Source: B16-G9 sp964400655
GTDB lineage: Bacteria > Bacteroidota > Bacteroidia > Bacteroidales > F082
NCBI GenBank assembly: GCA_964400655.1
Contig: CAYNVN010000032.1
Span: forward strand, 1 to 6,774
DNA: 6,774 nt
Direction: 5' to 3'
Shown: positions 1 through 6,559 of the stretch, one piece after another
Layout: every line of letters begins with the position of its first letter
Numbering within the stretch: the first letter of the stretch is position 1
Notes under the pieces: generated by a model
Told to the model about the DNA's origin: nothing
Seen by the model: only the letters and a program-made list of their open reading frames with translations
Databases searched by the model: none
Made by a program: the position numbers and the translations under genes

Positions 1-907
1 TGGAAGTTGGCTGACCTGCATCCACTTTAATCTCTTTGCCGTCGGTGGTAAGTTTACCGGGACGGTCGTTAGGAGCCGGGCAGCTTTTTACGATAAAGTC
101 GAGCAAACGGGCAATACCTATACCGTGTTTGGCCGAAGTTACCATAACGGGGAATATGGCACGGGTGATCATACCCAAACGGATACCTTCACGCATTTCG
201 TCAAGGGTAAGGGTATCGTTTTCAAAATATTTTTCCATCAAAGCTTCATCGCCTTCGGCTGCATTTTCGATTAACTGAAGGTGTAGCTCTTCGGCTTTGT
301 CTTTTTCCGAATCAGGAATATCAAGAACTTCAGGTTCTCCGCCGCCATCTTTAAACTTCAGCATTTTCATATACACAAGGTCCACAACCGTGTCGAATCC
401 TTCACCGGCATTTACCGGATATTGAACAACGGTTACCTTTTCGCCAAAATACTCTTTCAACGAATTAACGGCATCGGTAAAATTGGCACCGTGGTGGTCC
501 ATCTGATTAACGGCAAAAACAAGCGGACTGTTCATCATTTCGGTTTGACGGTAAGCCGTTTCGGTGGTGGCTTCCACACCCGACTGACCGTTAACAGCCA
601 AAACAGCAGTATCGGCAACGCTAAGAGCAGCAATGGTTTCTCCAACGAAATCGGAAAACCCCGGAGCATCAATTATATTAATTTTTTTACCATCATAAAT
701 AGTGTGTAGTAAAGCCGAATGAACCGAATTTTGACGTTCGAGTTCGATAGGTTTGTAATCGGAAACTGTATTTTTATCGTCAACACTCCCTTTCCTGTTA
801 ATCATTTTTCCTTCGAAAAGCATCGATTCCGCAATCGTTGTTTTTCCCGACTTCGCACCTCCAATCAGTGCAATATTTCTAATGTCGCCTGTTTGATATA
901 CCTTCAT
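1..907 (-). CDS. Elongation factor G-like GTPase (EF-G2 type), N-terminal part, cut by the window edge
   Basis: Translating the minus strand from the ATG at 907-905 gives 302 codons with no stop; the 3' end lies outside the window. The protein is the G domain and G' region of an EF-G homologue, a ribosomal translocase family acting in the cytoplasm. Visible motifs are a P-loop GGAKSGKT (residues 16-23), a switch I segment ERQNSV (57-62) where EF-G has ERGITI, DAPGF (80-84) where EF-G has DTPGH, and NQMD (134-137) where EF-G has NKMD. A TSAKHG segment near residue 265 fits G5. The catalytic switch II His is therefore Phe and the guanine-contacting Lys is Gln, so this is a paralogue and not the housekeeping fusA product. 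Bacteroides is reported to have an EF-G paralogue, EF-G2, lacking GTPase activity; membership of that group is my inference. The gene is divergent from the DUF4468 gene. Family assignment is firm, exact role is not. Confidence 0.9.
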   Translation of the reverse strand, partial: MKVYQTGDIRNIALIGGAKSGKTTIAESMLFEGKMINRKGSVDDKNTVSDYKPIELERQNSVHSALLHTIYDGKKINIIDAPGFSDFVGETIAALSVADTAVLAVNGQSGVEATTETAYRQTEMMNSPLVFAVNQMDHHGANFTDAVNSLKEYFGEKVTVVQYPVNAGEGFDTVVDLVYMKMLKFKDGGGEPEVLDIPDSEKDKAEELHLQLIENAAEGDEALMEKYFENDTLTLDEMREGIRLGMITRAIFPVMVTSAKHGIGIARLLDFIVKSCPAPNDRPGKLTTDGKEIKVDAGQPTS

Positions 908-953
908 AATTCACAAAATATTAATTAATTAGCATTGATTTTTTATAGAACCG

Positions 954-961
954 CAAATGTA
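954..961 (-). promoter_or_regulatory. Possible Bacteroidota -7 box for the EF-G-like gene
   Basis: The minus strand reads TACATTTG here, matching the Bacteroidota -7 consensus TAnnTTTG, about 46 bases upstream of the ATG at 907. No convincing TTTG-like -33 box lies at the expected distance, so this rests on one 8-base match in AT-rich DNA. Confidence 0.4.
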
Positions 962-1030
962 AGAAAATAAACGAATAATTGAAGCATTCCTATATTAATT
1001 AAATGTGTGTTAAAGAATAATTATTTACAC

Positions 1031-1038
1031 TAAATTTG
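1031..1038 (+). promoter_or_regulatory. Possible Bacteroidota -7 box for the DUF4468 gene
   Basis: The sequence TAAATTTG matches TAnnTTTG and ends 21 bases before the ATG at 1060, implying a short leader of roughly 15-17 bases. The -33 region holds only a TGTG-type sequence near 1004-1009. With the box at 954-961 it would make 908-1059 a divergent promoter region. Confidence 0.4.
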
Positions 1039-1059
1039 CCCTAATAAAATACCGGAACT

Positions 1060-1617
1060 ATGAAAAAGCCGTTTTTATCCGTTTTGTTTCTCGTTTTGTT
1101 AACGGGACTTTTTGCGCAGGATACACTTCCCGACCCTGACATTCCAATGAACGAAAAGACCAAAACAATTGAATTTAGTAAAGTGGTTCATGAGCCCGGA
1201 ACCAAAGACGAGCTGTTTAAAAGATGTGTTTACTGGCTTAACAGTTATTATAAAAGCCCCACAAGGGTCACCCAAATAAGAGATGTTCCCACCGGCAAAA
1301 TTCTTGGTAAACACTATTTTCACCTTTATACTTACGACACGGTTGAGCATGTTAATAAAAAAACCGCCAAGGTAAATTATACTTTTACCATTATGTTTAA
1401 AGATAACCGGTACAAGTGGCAAATTGACGAAATGGAGGTGATATCAACCGAAAAAGTACCCATTGAAGCAATGCTTAACAAAAACGACCCCCTGTATAAA
1501 AAGAAATGGAAATCGTATTTAATACAGATTGCCGATTTTGTAAAAAACTGGAGCGATAACCTTGAAGAAAAAATGAAACCGGAAGAGGTGAAACAAGAAA
1601 AAGATGACGACTGGTAA
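1060..1617 (+). CDS. Secreted DUF4468-like protein with signal peptide
   Basis: The 185-residue product starts with a clear signal peptide: two Lys at positions 2-3, a hydrophobic stretch at about 5-18, then LFA|QD, so signal peptidase I cleavage after Ala19 is likely. No lipobox Cys is present, which points to a soluble periplasmic protein. Residues about 36-130 resemble the DUF4468 domain common in Bacteroidota: TKDELFKRCVYWLNSYYKS (48-66), a GKILGKHYF strand (79-87), then YTFTIMFKDNRYKWQIDEME (107-126). This fold is described as TBP-like; its function is unknown. The C-terminus (from about 165) is highly charged and ends KDDDW. The ATG at 1060 is preferred because it gives the intact signal peptide. 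The downstream HMG-CoA reductase gene begins 68 bases later on the same strand, so co-transcription is possible, but no functional link is evident. Confidence 0.8.
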   Translation: MKKPFLSVLFLVLLTGLFAQDTLPDPDIPMNEKTKTIEFSKVVHEPGTKDELFKRCVYWLNSYYKSPTRVTQIRDVPTGKILGKHYFHLYTYDTVEHVNKKTAKVNYTFTIMFKDNRYKWQIDEMEVISTEKVPIEAMLNKNDPLYKKKWKSYLIQIADFVKNWSDNLEEKMKPEEVKQEKDDDW

Positions 1618-1685
1618 AAACGGGATTGACAGATTTAAACCGGTTATCAATACCAATAAATAACAGATAATTTCTGTAAAATAGT

Positions 1686-3023
1686 ATGCCAAGACGAAGA
1701 AAACGTGATATAATTATTAGGGGTTTTTCAAAACTCTTAAAAGAGGATAAACTCAAAATTGTAGCCGAACTGATGGACAATCAGGTGGAAACAATTGAGT
1801 TAATGAAAAGTTTTTGGCATCCCGATAAGCATAAACAAAAAATATTTGACGAGTTTTCGGAAAACACCATTTCAAATTTTTACATCCCCTACGGTGTTGC
1901 CCCCAATGTAACAATCAACGGAAAAACCTATTTGGTGCCGATGGTTATCGAAGAGAGTTCGGTGGTAGCCGCAGCATCGTCGGCGGCAAAATGGTGGCTC
2001 GACCATGGCGGTTTTCATGCCGAAGTAACCGGAGTTACCAAAATAGGCCAGCTCCATTTTAACTGGAAAGGAGACATCAAAAAACTTAGAAAAGTTTGGG
2101 ATGAACTTACAAGAGCCTTTAGAACGGCCACGGCACACATTACGGCCAACATGGAAGCGCGGGGAGGCGGTATTACCGGATTTGAATTGTTGGATATGAC
2201 CGACAAAATCGACAACTATTATCAAATACGTGTGTCGTTCAACACCAAAGATTCAATGGGAGCAAACTTTATTAACTCCTGCCTCGAGGAGTTTGGCCAC
2301 ACGCTTAAAACATTCATCAGCATTCATCCCGACTTTCAGGAAGACGAACATGAAGTTTCAATTATAATGGCCATACTTTCAAACTACACCCCTGGCTGTT
2401 TGGTACGCTCGTGGGTTGAATGCGACATTGAAGAGTTAAACGATTTGGATGACCAGCTTACAGGAGAAGCGTTTGCCGAAAAATTTAAAACCGCAGTTGA
2501 AATTGCCGAAGTGGATACCTACCGGGCCACCACCCATAACAAAGGTATTTTTAACGGTATTGATGCCGTTGCCATTGCCACCGGTAACGATTTCAGGGCC
2601 ATTGAAGCGGCAGGACATACTTACGCATCAAAAGAGGGTGTTTACAAAAGCCTGTCGCATGTAGAAACAGATAACGGCCGGTTTAAATTTTATCTTGAGC
2701 TTCCGCTGGCGCTGGGAACCGTTGGCGGACTGACATCGTTGCATCCGCTGGCAAAACAATCGCTGGAACTGCTGGGAAAACCAACTGCCGATGAGCTGAT
2801 GATGATTGCAGCCACCATGGGACTTGCCAATAACTTCTCGGCCGTTCGGTCGCTGGTTACCAAAGGTATTCAGCGCGGCCATATGAAAATGCACCTGATG
2901 AATATATTAAACCACTTTCAAGCCACGGAAGAGGAGAAACAGCTTGCCGTTGAATATTTTAAAGATAAAGTGGTTTCGTTTGCCAGCGTAAGCGAATTTA
3001 TAAAAGAAATACGTCTTTCTTGA
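1686..3023 (+). CDS. mvaA: Hydroxymethylglutaryl-CoA reductase, class II
   Basis: The 445-residue protein matches class II HMG-CoA reductases along its whole length (the Pseudomonas mevalonii enzyme is about 428 residues). The enzyme interconverts HMG-CoA and mevalonate with NAD(P)H in the cytoplasm. Landmarks are NFYIPYGVAPN (64-74), VIEESSVVAAAS (87-98) with the likely catalytic Glu90, DSMGAN (189-194) in the cofactor-binding region, THNKGIFNGID (283-293) with catalytic Lys286, GNDFRA (300-305) with Asp302, and GIQRGHM (394-400) with catalytic His399. All four catalytic residues are present, so it should be active. The class is often annotated 'degradative' after P. mevalonii, but pairing with a GHMP kinase argues for mevalonate synthesis for isoprenoids. 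NADH versus NADPH preference cannot be read reliably. There is no strong Shine-Dalgarno sequence before the ATG. Its TGA overlaps the start of the next gene. Confidence 0.96.
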   Translation: MPRRRKRDIIIRGFSKLLKEDKLKIVAELMDNQVETIELMKSFWHPDKHKQKIFDEFSENTISNFYIPYGVAPNVTINGKTYLVPMVIEESSVVAAASSAAKWWLDHGGFHAEVTGVTKIGQLHFNWKGDIKKLRKVWDELTRAFRTATAHITANMEARGGGITGFELLDMTDKIDNYYQIRVSFNTKDSMGANFINSCLEEFGHTLKTFISIHPDFQEDEHEVSIIMAILSNYTPGCLVRSWVECDIEELNDLDDQLTGEAFAEKFKTAVEIAEVDTYRATTHNKGIFNGIDAVAIATGNDFRAIEAAGHTYASKEGVYKSLSHVETDNGRFKFYLELPLALGTVGGLTSLHPLAKQSLELLGKPTADELMMIAATMGLANNFSAVRSLVTKGIQRGHMKMHLMNILNHFQATEEEKQLAVEYFKDKVVSFASVSEFIKEIRLS

Positions 3024-3952
3024 ACCCTGTTAATCAATACCATTCATCACCCGGAAAATTACTGATAACCGGCGAATACCTTATACTTAAAGGAGCGGAA
3101 GGCTTTGCCCTGCCCCTAAAAAGGGGACAAAGCCTGTCGGTTACAAAAGTTAACAACAATGATTCAACACTAATTTGGGAAGCTTTTTCTCCAAAAGGAG
3201 TTTGGTTTTCGGGTACCTTTTCAACTTCTTCGTTTGCGGTAATCAGTGCTTCGGACAAACATTTTGCTTTACGCCTGATGGAGATTTTAAAAGCCGTAAG
3301 GTTACTAAATCCGGAATTTTTAACACAGGGGTCTTATCATGTAAAAACGGAATTGGATTTTAATCCCGAATTTGGTTTCGGCTCCAGCTCTACTTTAATT
3401 GCCAATCTTGCCCGTTGGGCAGCAATTGATGCTTTTGAATTACAGAAACTTACTTTTAAAGGTTCGGGATACGACGTGGCGGTGGCTCTTGAAGCGAAAC
3501 CGCTGATTTACGCCGTTAAACAGGATAAGCCCCGGTATCATACCGTTACATTTAATCCTGATTTTGCCGAAAATATCTATTTTGTTTACCTCGGCAAAAA
3601 ACAGCGATCGCTGGATGCCGTTAAAAAATTTAATGAAACCGCTGTTTTTACAACTTCACAAATCGAAACCGTAACAGCAATTACACACGAAGTTGTAAAG
3701 TGTAAATCGCTACACAAATTTGAACTACTGTTACAAGAACACGAAACAATCCTATCTGCCATACTTAACACACCTCCCGTGGGTAAACGCTTGTTTCCCG
3801 ATTATAGTGACGGTGTAGTAAAATCGCTGGGAGCATGGGGAGGAGATTTTGTGTTGATGACCACAAAACAAAAAGCCAAAGATTTTAAAAAGAGTTTAAA
3901 ATCTTCAGGATATGAATTTGTTTACGCTTTTAACGAAATTGTAAAATCGTAA
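3020..3952 (+). CDS. GHMP kinase, GYDIA-type (putative mevalonate-pathway kinase)
   Basis: The 310-residue product carries GHMP-kinase hallmarks: SPGKLLITGEYLIL (10-23, motif 1), FGFGSSSTLIANL (118-130, the ATP-phosphate loop, motif 2), GSGYDVAVA (148-156) where mevalonate kinases place the catalytic Asp (here probably Asp152), and GAWGGDFVLM (271-280, motif 3, with Trp in the usual GAG triplet). It resembles the Bacteroidota 'GYDIA family' kinases that occur beside HMG-CoA reductase. The likely substrate is mevalonate or phosphomevalonate, but the sequence does not decide which. The start is the TTG at 3020-3022, because the first in-frame ATG (about residue 87) would remove motif 1 and an upstream in-frame stop at 2966-2968 limits extension. 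The TTG overlaps the reductase TGA as TTGA, implying translational coupling in one operon. No diphosphomevalonate decarboxylase gene lies in the window. Confidence 0.88.
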   Translation: MNPVNQYHSSPGKLLITGEYLILKGAEGFALPLKRGQSLSVTKVNNNDSTLIWEAFSPKGVWFSGTFSTSSFAVISASDKHFALRLMEILKAVRLLNPEFLTQGSYHVKTELDFNPEFGFGSSSTLIANLARWAAIDAFELQKLTFKGSGYDVAVALEAKPLIYAVKQDKPRYHTVTFNPDFAENIYFVYLGKKQRSLDAVKKFNETAVFTTSQIETVTAITHEVVKCKSLHKFELLLQEHETILSAILNTPPVGKRLFPDYSDGVVKSLGAWGGDFVLMTTKQKAKDFKKSLKSSGYEFVYAFNEIVKS

Positions 3953-3994
3953 TCATAATTTGTTTGATACAAAAACACGCTGTTTATCAGCCGG

Positions 3995-4366
3995 CTACAT
4001 TTCCGCCCCCTTGCCAATGTATTTAAAATCGCCGAACCCCAGTAATAACAGGAAAATCGGCGTAAGAAAAATCAGTCCCAAAGTAAAGCCAACTCCCTGC
4101 CCGAAACTCTTCGATAAGTCGTTTGTTACAATAATGGCAACAATCAGGTTTACAAGAGGAATAAACATAAGCAACAGCCACCAGCCGGGCCGTCCGACCA
4201 GTTTAAGTAAAACATAAATGTTATAAAACGGGATTAATACAGCCCAGCCGGGCTGTCCGCCTTTTTCGTAAATTTTCCATTCGGCAATGACTATAATTAC
4301 CAAAATGGCGAGATAGAACAATATAAGTCCTGTTCCCATGTTTTGATACATCGATTCTGTGTCCAT
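3995..4366 (-). CDS. Small integral membrane protein, DUF5684-like
   Basis: The 123-residue protein is very hydrophobic. Helices are visible at about residues 12-29, 62-81 and 93-112, with a shorter hydrophobic stretch at 41-57. Its core, GGQPGWAVLIPFYNIYVLLK (36-55) followed by GRPGWWLLLMFIPLVNLIV (58-76) and DLSKSFGQGVGFTLGL (83-98), is typical of DUF5684 proteins, sometimes seen fused to or annotated as signal-peptidase-related. No Ser/Lys peptidase dyad motif is seen, and the function is unknown. The ATG lies 30 bases downstream of the scoB stop on the same strand, so the gene may be the last of the sco transcript. It converges on the GHMP kinase gene with 42 bases between the stops, where no clear terminator was found. 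Confidence 0.82.
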   Translation of the reverse strand: MDTESMYQNMGTGLILFYLAILVIIVIAEWKIYEKGGQPGWAVLIPFYNIYVLLKLVGRPGWWLLLMFIPLVNLIVAIIVTNDLSKSFGQGVGFTLGLIFLTPIFLLLLGFGDFKYIGKGAEM

Positions 4367-4396
4367 AATGTATGGTTTAAAAGTTTAACAATAAAA

Positions 4397-5053
4397 CTAC
4401 AATTTCATTTCCGGAATATCACCTTCAACAATCAGAGGTGCTCCGGTTTTTTCCACAATTTCTTCCACGCTTACGCCGGGTGCTCTTTCAAGCAGTTTGA
4501 AACCTTCGGGGGTAACATCTACTACCGCTAAATCGGTAACTATACGTTTTACACAGTTAACTCCGGTAAGGGGCAGGGTGCATTCGGTTAGCAATTTTGG
4601 ATTTCCTTTTCGGTCGGTGTGGGTAGTAGCCACGATGATGTTCTTTGCCGAAGCAACCAAATCCATGGCACCGCCCATACCTTTTACCATTTTGCCCGGT
4701 ATTTTCCAGCTGGCGATATCGCCTTTGTCGGTTACCTCAAAGGCACCCAATACCGTCAGGTCCACATGCCCGCCACGAATCATGGCAAAGCTGGTGGCCG
4801 AATCGAAAAAGGCGGCTCCCGGTACATAGGTTACCGTTTGCTTACCGGCATTGATTAAATCGGCATCAATTTCATCTTTGGTTGGGAAGGGTCCGATACC
4901 CAGCAATCCGTTTTCCGATTGCAAAACCACTTCCATCCCTTCGGGAATATAGTTGGCAACCAATGTAGGAATACCAATCCCGAGGTTTACATAATATCCG
5001 TCCTGCAACTCCTGTGCAATACGTTTGGCTATTCCGTTTTTATCTAAACTCAT
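4397..5053 (-). CDS. scoB: 3-oxoacid (succinyl-CoA:acetoacetate) CoA-transferase, subunit B
   Basis: The 218-residue protein is the beta subunit of a family I CoA-transferase, which moves CoA between succinyl-CoA (or acetyl-/acyl-CoA) and acetoacetate. The SENGLLGIGP motif (46-55) contains the catalytic Glu47, which forms the covalent glutamyl-CoA thioester. Further family blocks are YYVNLGIGIPTLVANYIP (20-37), ADLINAG (64-70), FAMIRGGHVDLTVLG (88-102) and WKIPGKMVKGMGGAMDL (115-131). Length and sequence match ScoB closely, but AtoA-like specificity (butyrate/acetate acceptors) cannot be excluded. The ATG at 5053 follows an A-rich leader. It is separated from scoA by 220 bases of repeat DNA, unusual for the two subunits of one heteromer, which are normally adjacent. 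The first repeat arm starts only about 14 bases upstream of this start codon. Confidence 0.95.
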   Translation of the reverse strand: MSLDKNGIAKRIAQELQDGYYVNLGIGIPTLVANYIPEGMEVVLQSENGLLGIGPFPTKDEIDADLINAGKQTVTYVPGAAFFDSATSFAMIRGGHVDLTVLGAFEVTDKGDIASWKIPGKMVKGMGGAMDLVASAKNIIVATTHTDRKGNPKLLTECTLPLTGVNCVKRIVTDLAVVDVTPEGFKLLERAPGVSVEEIVEKTGAPLIVEGDIPEMKL

Positions 5054-5066
5054 GATGTTTATTTTT

Positions 5067-5112
5067 TAGTGCCTAAAGTACTTGGAGTGTGGAGTGCACT
5101 AAAGTACTTGGG
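5067..5112 (+). repeat. Degenerate AGTGCCTAA-type repeat, arm A1
   Basis: This segment between scoB and scoA is built from variants of the units AGTGCCTAR and AGTTTGG. It contains ggagtgcactaaagtactt (5091-5109), identical over 19 bases to 6041-6059 upstream of scoA. After the arm, GCTAAATGTTCATTTT resembles GCTACCGTTCATTTTT after the 6001-6060 arm, so the repeated element extends beyond the 9-mers. It lies in the leader of scoB and may influence its expression. Confidence 0.85.
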
Positions 5113-5160
5113 CTAAATGTTCATTTTGTGTTAATTTTTCTATATAGTTTGTTTTTATCT

Positions 5161-5270
5161 AAAGTGTGGAGTGCCTGGAGTTCGGAGTACGCTAAAGTAC
5201 TTATTAACACTACTCTGTTTTCATTTTTTTAACTTTAGGCACTCTAGGCACTTTAAGTACTCCACACTTT
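5161..5270. repeat. Inverted pair of repeat arms A2/A3 between scoA and scoB (hairpin)
   Basis: The left arm begins aaagtgtggagt (5161-5172) and the right arm ends with its exact complement actccacacttt (5259-5270). Pairing continues imperfectly inward over roughly 40 bases per arm (5161-5203 with 5231-5270), leaving a T-rich loop of about 27 bases. The right arm begins a few bases after the scoA stop. In the scoA-scoB transcript this would be a long hairpin. No U-run follows it in the direction of transcription, so it is not a classical intrinsic terminator; attenuation, processing or mRNA stabilisation are possible. Confidence 0.85.
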
Positions 5271-5273
5271 TTT

Positions 5274-5966
5274 TTAATCTCTTGTCGTAGCAAACTCTAT
5301 TCTTTTCTCGTAGTTTTCTCCTTTGAAGATTCGTTGAACGAAAATTCCGGGAGTGTGAATGCAGTTGGGATCGAGCTCACCGGCGGGAACCAGCTCCTCA
5401 ACTTCGGCAATGGTAATTTTGCCGGCCATGGCCATCATGTTGTTGAAGTTATTGGCGGTGTGACGGTAAACCAGATTACCCATGGTGTCACCTTTCCAGG
5501 CTTTAACAATGGCAAAGTCGGCAGTAAGTGCGGTTTCAAGCAGGTGCATTTTTCCGTTGAACTCTCTTACCTCTTTTCCTTCCTGCACCTCTGTACCGTA
5601 ACCTGCCGGAACATAGAAAGCGGGTATTCCGGCACCTCCGGCACGGATACGTTCGGCCAGGGTTCCCTGCGGGTTAAGTTCCACTTCCAGTTCGCCCGAA
5701 AGCAATTGCCGTTCAAATTCGGCATTTTCTCCCACGTAGGAGGAGATCATTTTTTTTATCTGGTGGCGTTCCAACAGCACGCCCAGTCCGAAGTCGTCCA
5801 CTCCGGCGTTGTTTGAAATACAGGTAAGTCCTGTTATTCCCGCATCATGCAGTGCCTGAATGGTTTTTTCAGGAATGCCGCAAAGCCCGAATCCGCCCAG
5901 CATAAGGGTCATGTTATCCTTTAAACCGCGGATGGCTTCTTCGGCGTTTTTTACTACTTTGTTCAT
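5274..5966 (-). CDS. scoA: 3-oxoacid (succinyl-CoA:acetoacetate) CoA-transferase, subunit A
   Basis: The 230-residue protein is the alpha subunit partner of ScoB. The CoA-transferase signature GGFGLCGIPE (24-33) is near the N-terminus, followed by SNNAGVDDFGLGVLL (51-65), KKMISSYVGEN (71-81), SGELEVELNPQGTLAERIRA (90-109) and GGAGIPAFYVPAG (110-122). A WKGDTMGNL block (about 155-163) and MAGKITIAEVEE in the C-terminal third complete the family pattern. Together the subunits activate acetoacetate to acetoacetyl-CoA for thiolysis, or release it in the reverse direction. The sequence is closer to ScoA than to AtoD as I recall them. The ATG at 5966 has an A/T-rich leader without a clear ribosome binding site. 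Repeat elements lie on both sides: arm A3 directly after the stop and arm B1 about 35 bases upstream of the start. Confidence 0.96.
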   Translation of the reverse strand: MNKVVKNAEEAIRGLKDNMTLMLGGFGLCGIPEKTIQALHDAGITGLTCISNNAGVDDFGLGVLLERHQIKKMISSYVGENAEFERQLLSGELEVELNPQGTLAERIRAGGAGIPAFYVPAGYGTEVQEGKEVREFNGKMHLLETALTADFAIVKAWKGDTMGNLVYRHTANNFNNMMAMAGKITIAEVEELVPAGELDPNCIHTPGIFVQRIFKGENYEKRIEFATTRD

Positions 5967-6000
5967 ATATGCTATTTTTTAAGTTATACTGTCTTTTTTT

Positions 6001-6154
6001 AAGTGCCTAGAGTTTGGAGTGCCTAGAGTGCCTAGAGTTTGGAGTGCACTAAAGTACTTAAGCTACCGTTCATTTTTCATTTTATATTAATTAATGTTTT
6101 AAACTTTCAACTTTAAGTACTCTAGGCACTTTAGGCACTTGAAGTACTCCAAAT
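6001..6154. repeat. Inverted repeat element B between the four-helix-bundle gene and scoA
   Basis: The left arm (6001-6062) parses as AGTGCCTAG, AGTTTGG, AGTGCCTAG, AGTGCCTAG, AGTTTGG, AGTGCACT, AA, AGTACTT. A 21-base block is repeated exactly at 6002-6022 and 6027-6047 (period 25). The right arm (6110-6154) is inverted. Segment 6017-6038 is complementary to 6119-6140 at 20 of 22 positions, and the other two are G-T pairs on the plus strand. Outer TTTGGAGT (6013-6020)/ACTCCAAA (6146-6153) and inner AGTACTTAA (6053-6061)/TTAAGTACT (6113-6121) also match. The loop of about 50 bases is AT-rich and begins GCTACCGTTCATTTTT. Confidence 0.88.
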
Positions 6155-6167
6155 TTATTAATCATTT

Positions 6168-6536
6168 TTATTTATTCTCTTTTTTTAAATTTTTCCCAAT
6201 GGAGGTAAAGATAGCAAGTAATTCGTTAGCCTCAACTAATAGAGGTTTTAAATTATCTTCCGGAAAAAATCTCAACTCTTCAATGATTTCTAACCAATAA
6301 ACTGTTTCACTGGCTTCACTTTCACAAATTTTAATCTTATTGCTAAAGTCTGCTTTACTTCTTCCTCTGTTTGCCTCTCTGTAATTTGCACCAATGCTGG
6401 TTCCCGATTTTGTTAGTTGATTACGAATAACTTTAGATTCAGAAGTATTTGGTAACATAGAAGAAAGTTTTACTATAGATATAGCAAACAATTTTGTTCT
6501 TTGTTCCAGTTTCCTGCCAAAATCTTTGTTATCCAT
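6168..6536 (-). CDS. Four helix bundle protein, 23S rRNA intervening-sequence (S23) family
   Basis: The 122-residue product has the usual family length (about 115-125) and signature blocks: an N-terminal helix FGRKLEQRTKLFAISIVKL (6-24), NQLTKSGTSIGANYREANRG (39-58), and SKADFSNKIKICESEASETV (60-79) followed by YWLEIIEEL (80-88). A last amphipathic helix (about 95-118) ends in a Lys-rich tail. Relatives are encoded inside 23S rRNA intervening sequences in some spirochaetes and as free-standing genes in many Bacteroidota; the Avd proteins of diversity-generating retroelements share the fold. The cellular role of free-standing members is unclear. No rRNA or reverse transcriptase is nearby. The gene is AT-richer than scoA/scoB, interrupts the acyl-CoA dehydrogenase-scoA order, and has repeat arms on both sides, which suggests insertion or transfer (inference). 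Confidence 0.9.
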   Translation of the reverse strand: MDNKDFGRKLEQRTKLFAISIVKLSSMLPNTSESKVIRNQLTKSGTSIGANYREANRGRSKADFSNKIKICESEASETVYWLEIIEELRFFPEDNLKPLLVEANELLAIFTSIGKNLKKENK

Positions 6537-6559
6537 TTGTTGTTACTTCTTAATACTAT

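Noticed and set aside
36..928. Plus-strand open frames at 36-278, 422-709 and 719-928
   Set aside because: They lie antisense to the EF-G-like gene, show no family motifs, and are low-complexity shadows of its reading frame.
3989..3996. AGCCGGCT palindrome between the convergent GHMP kinase and DUF5684 genes as a bidirectional terminator
   Set aside because: The palindrome is only 8 bases, has no loop or T-run, and overlaps the DUF5684 stop codon; too weak to call.
5259..5276. Intrinsic terminator after scoA, suggested by the T-run next to a hairpin arm
   Set aside because: On the scoA transcript the run is A-rich and lies before the hairpin; no U-run follows the stem in the direction of transcription.
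4497..5816. Plus-strand open frames opposite scoB and scoA (for example 4497-4829, 5334-5816)
   Set aside because: They are antisense to strongly conserved CoA-transferase subunits and have no recognisable domains.
6168..6536. Diversity-generating retroelement, because Avd proteins share the four-helix-bundle fold
   Set aside because: No reverse transcriptase and no template/variable repeat pair with adenine-specific differences is visible. The sequence fits the S23/IVP family better.
6168..6536. 23S rRNA intervening sequence
   Set aside because: There is no rRNA sequence on either side; the neighbours are protein-coding genes and intergenic repeats.
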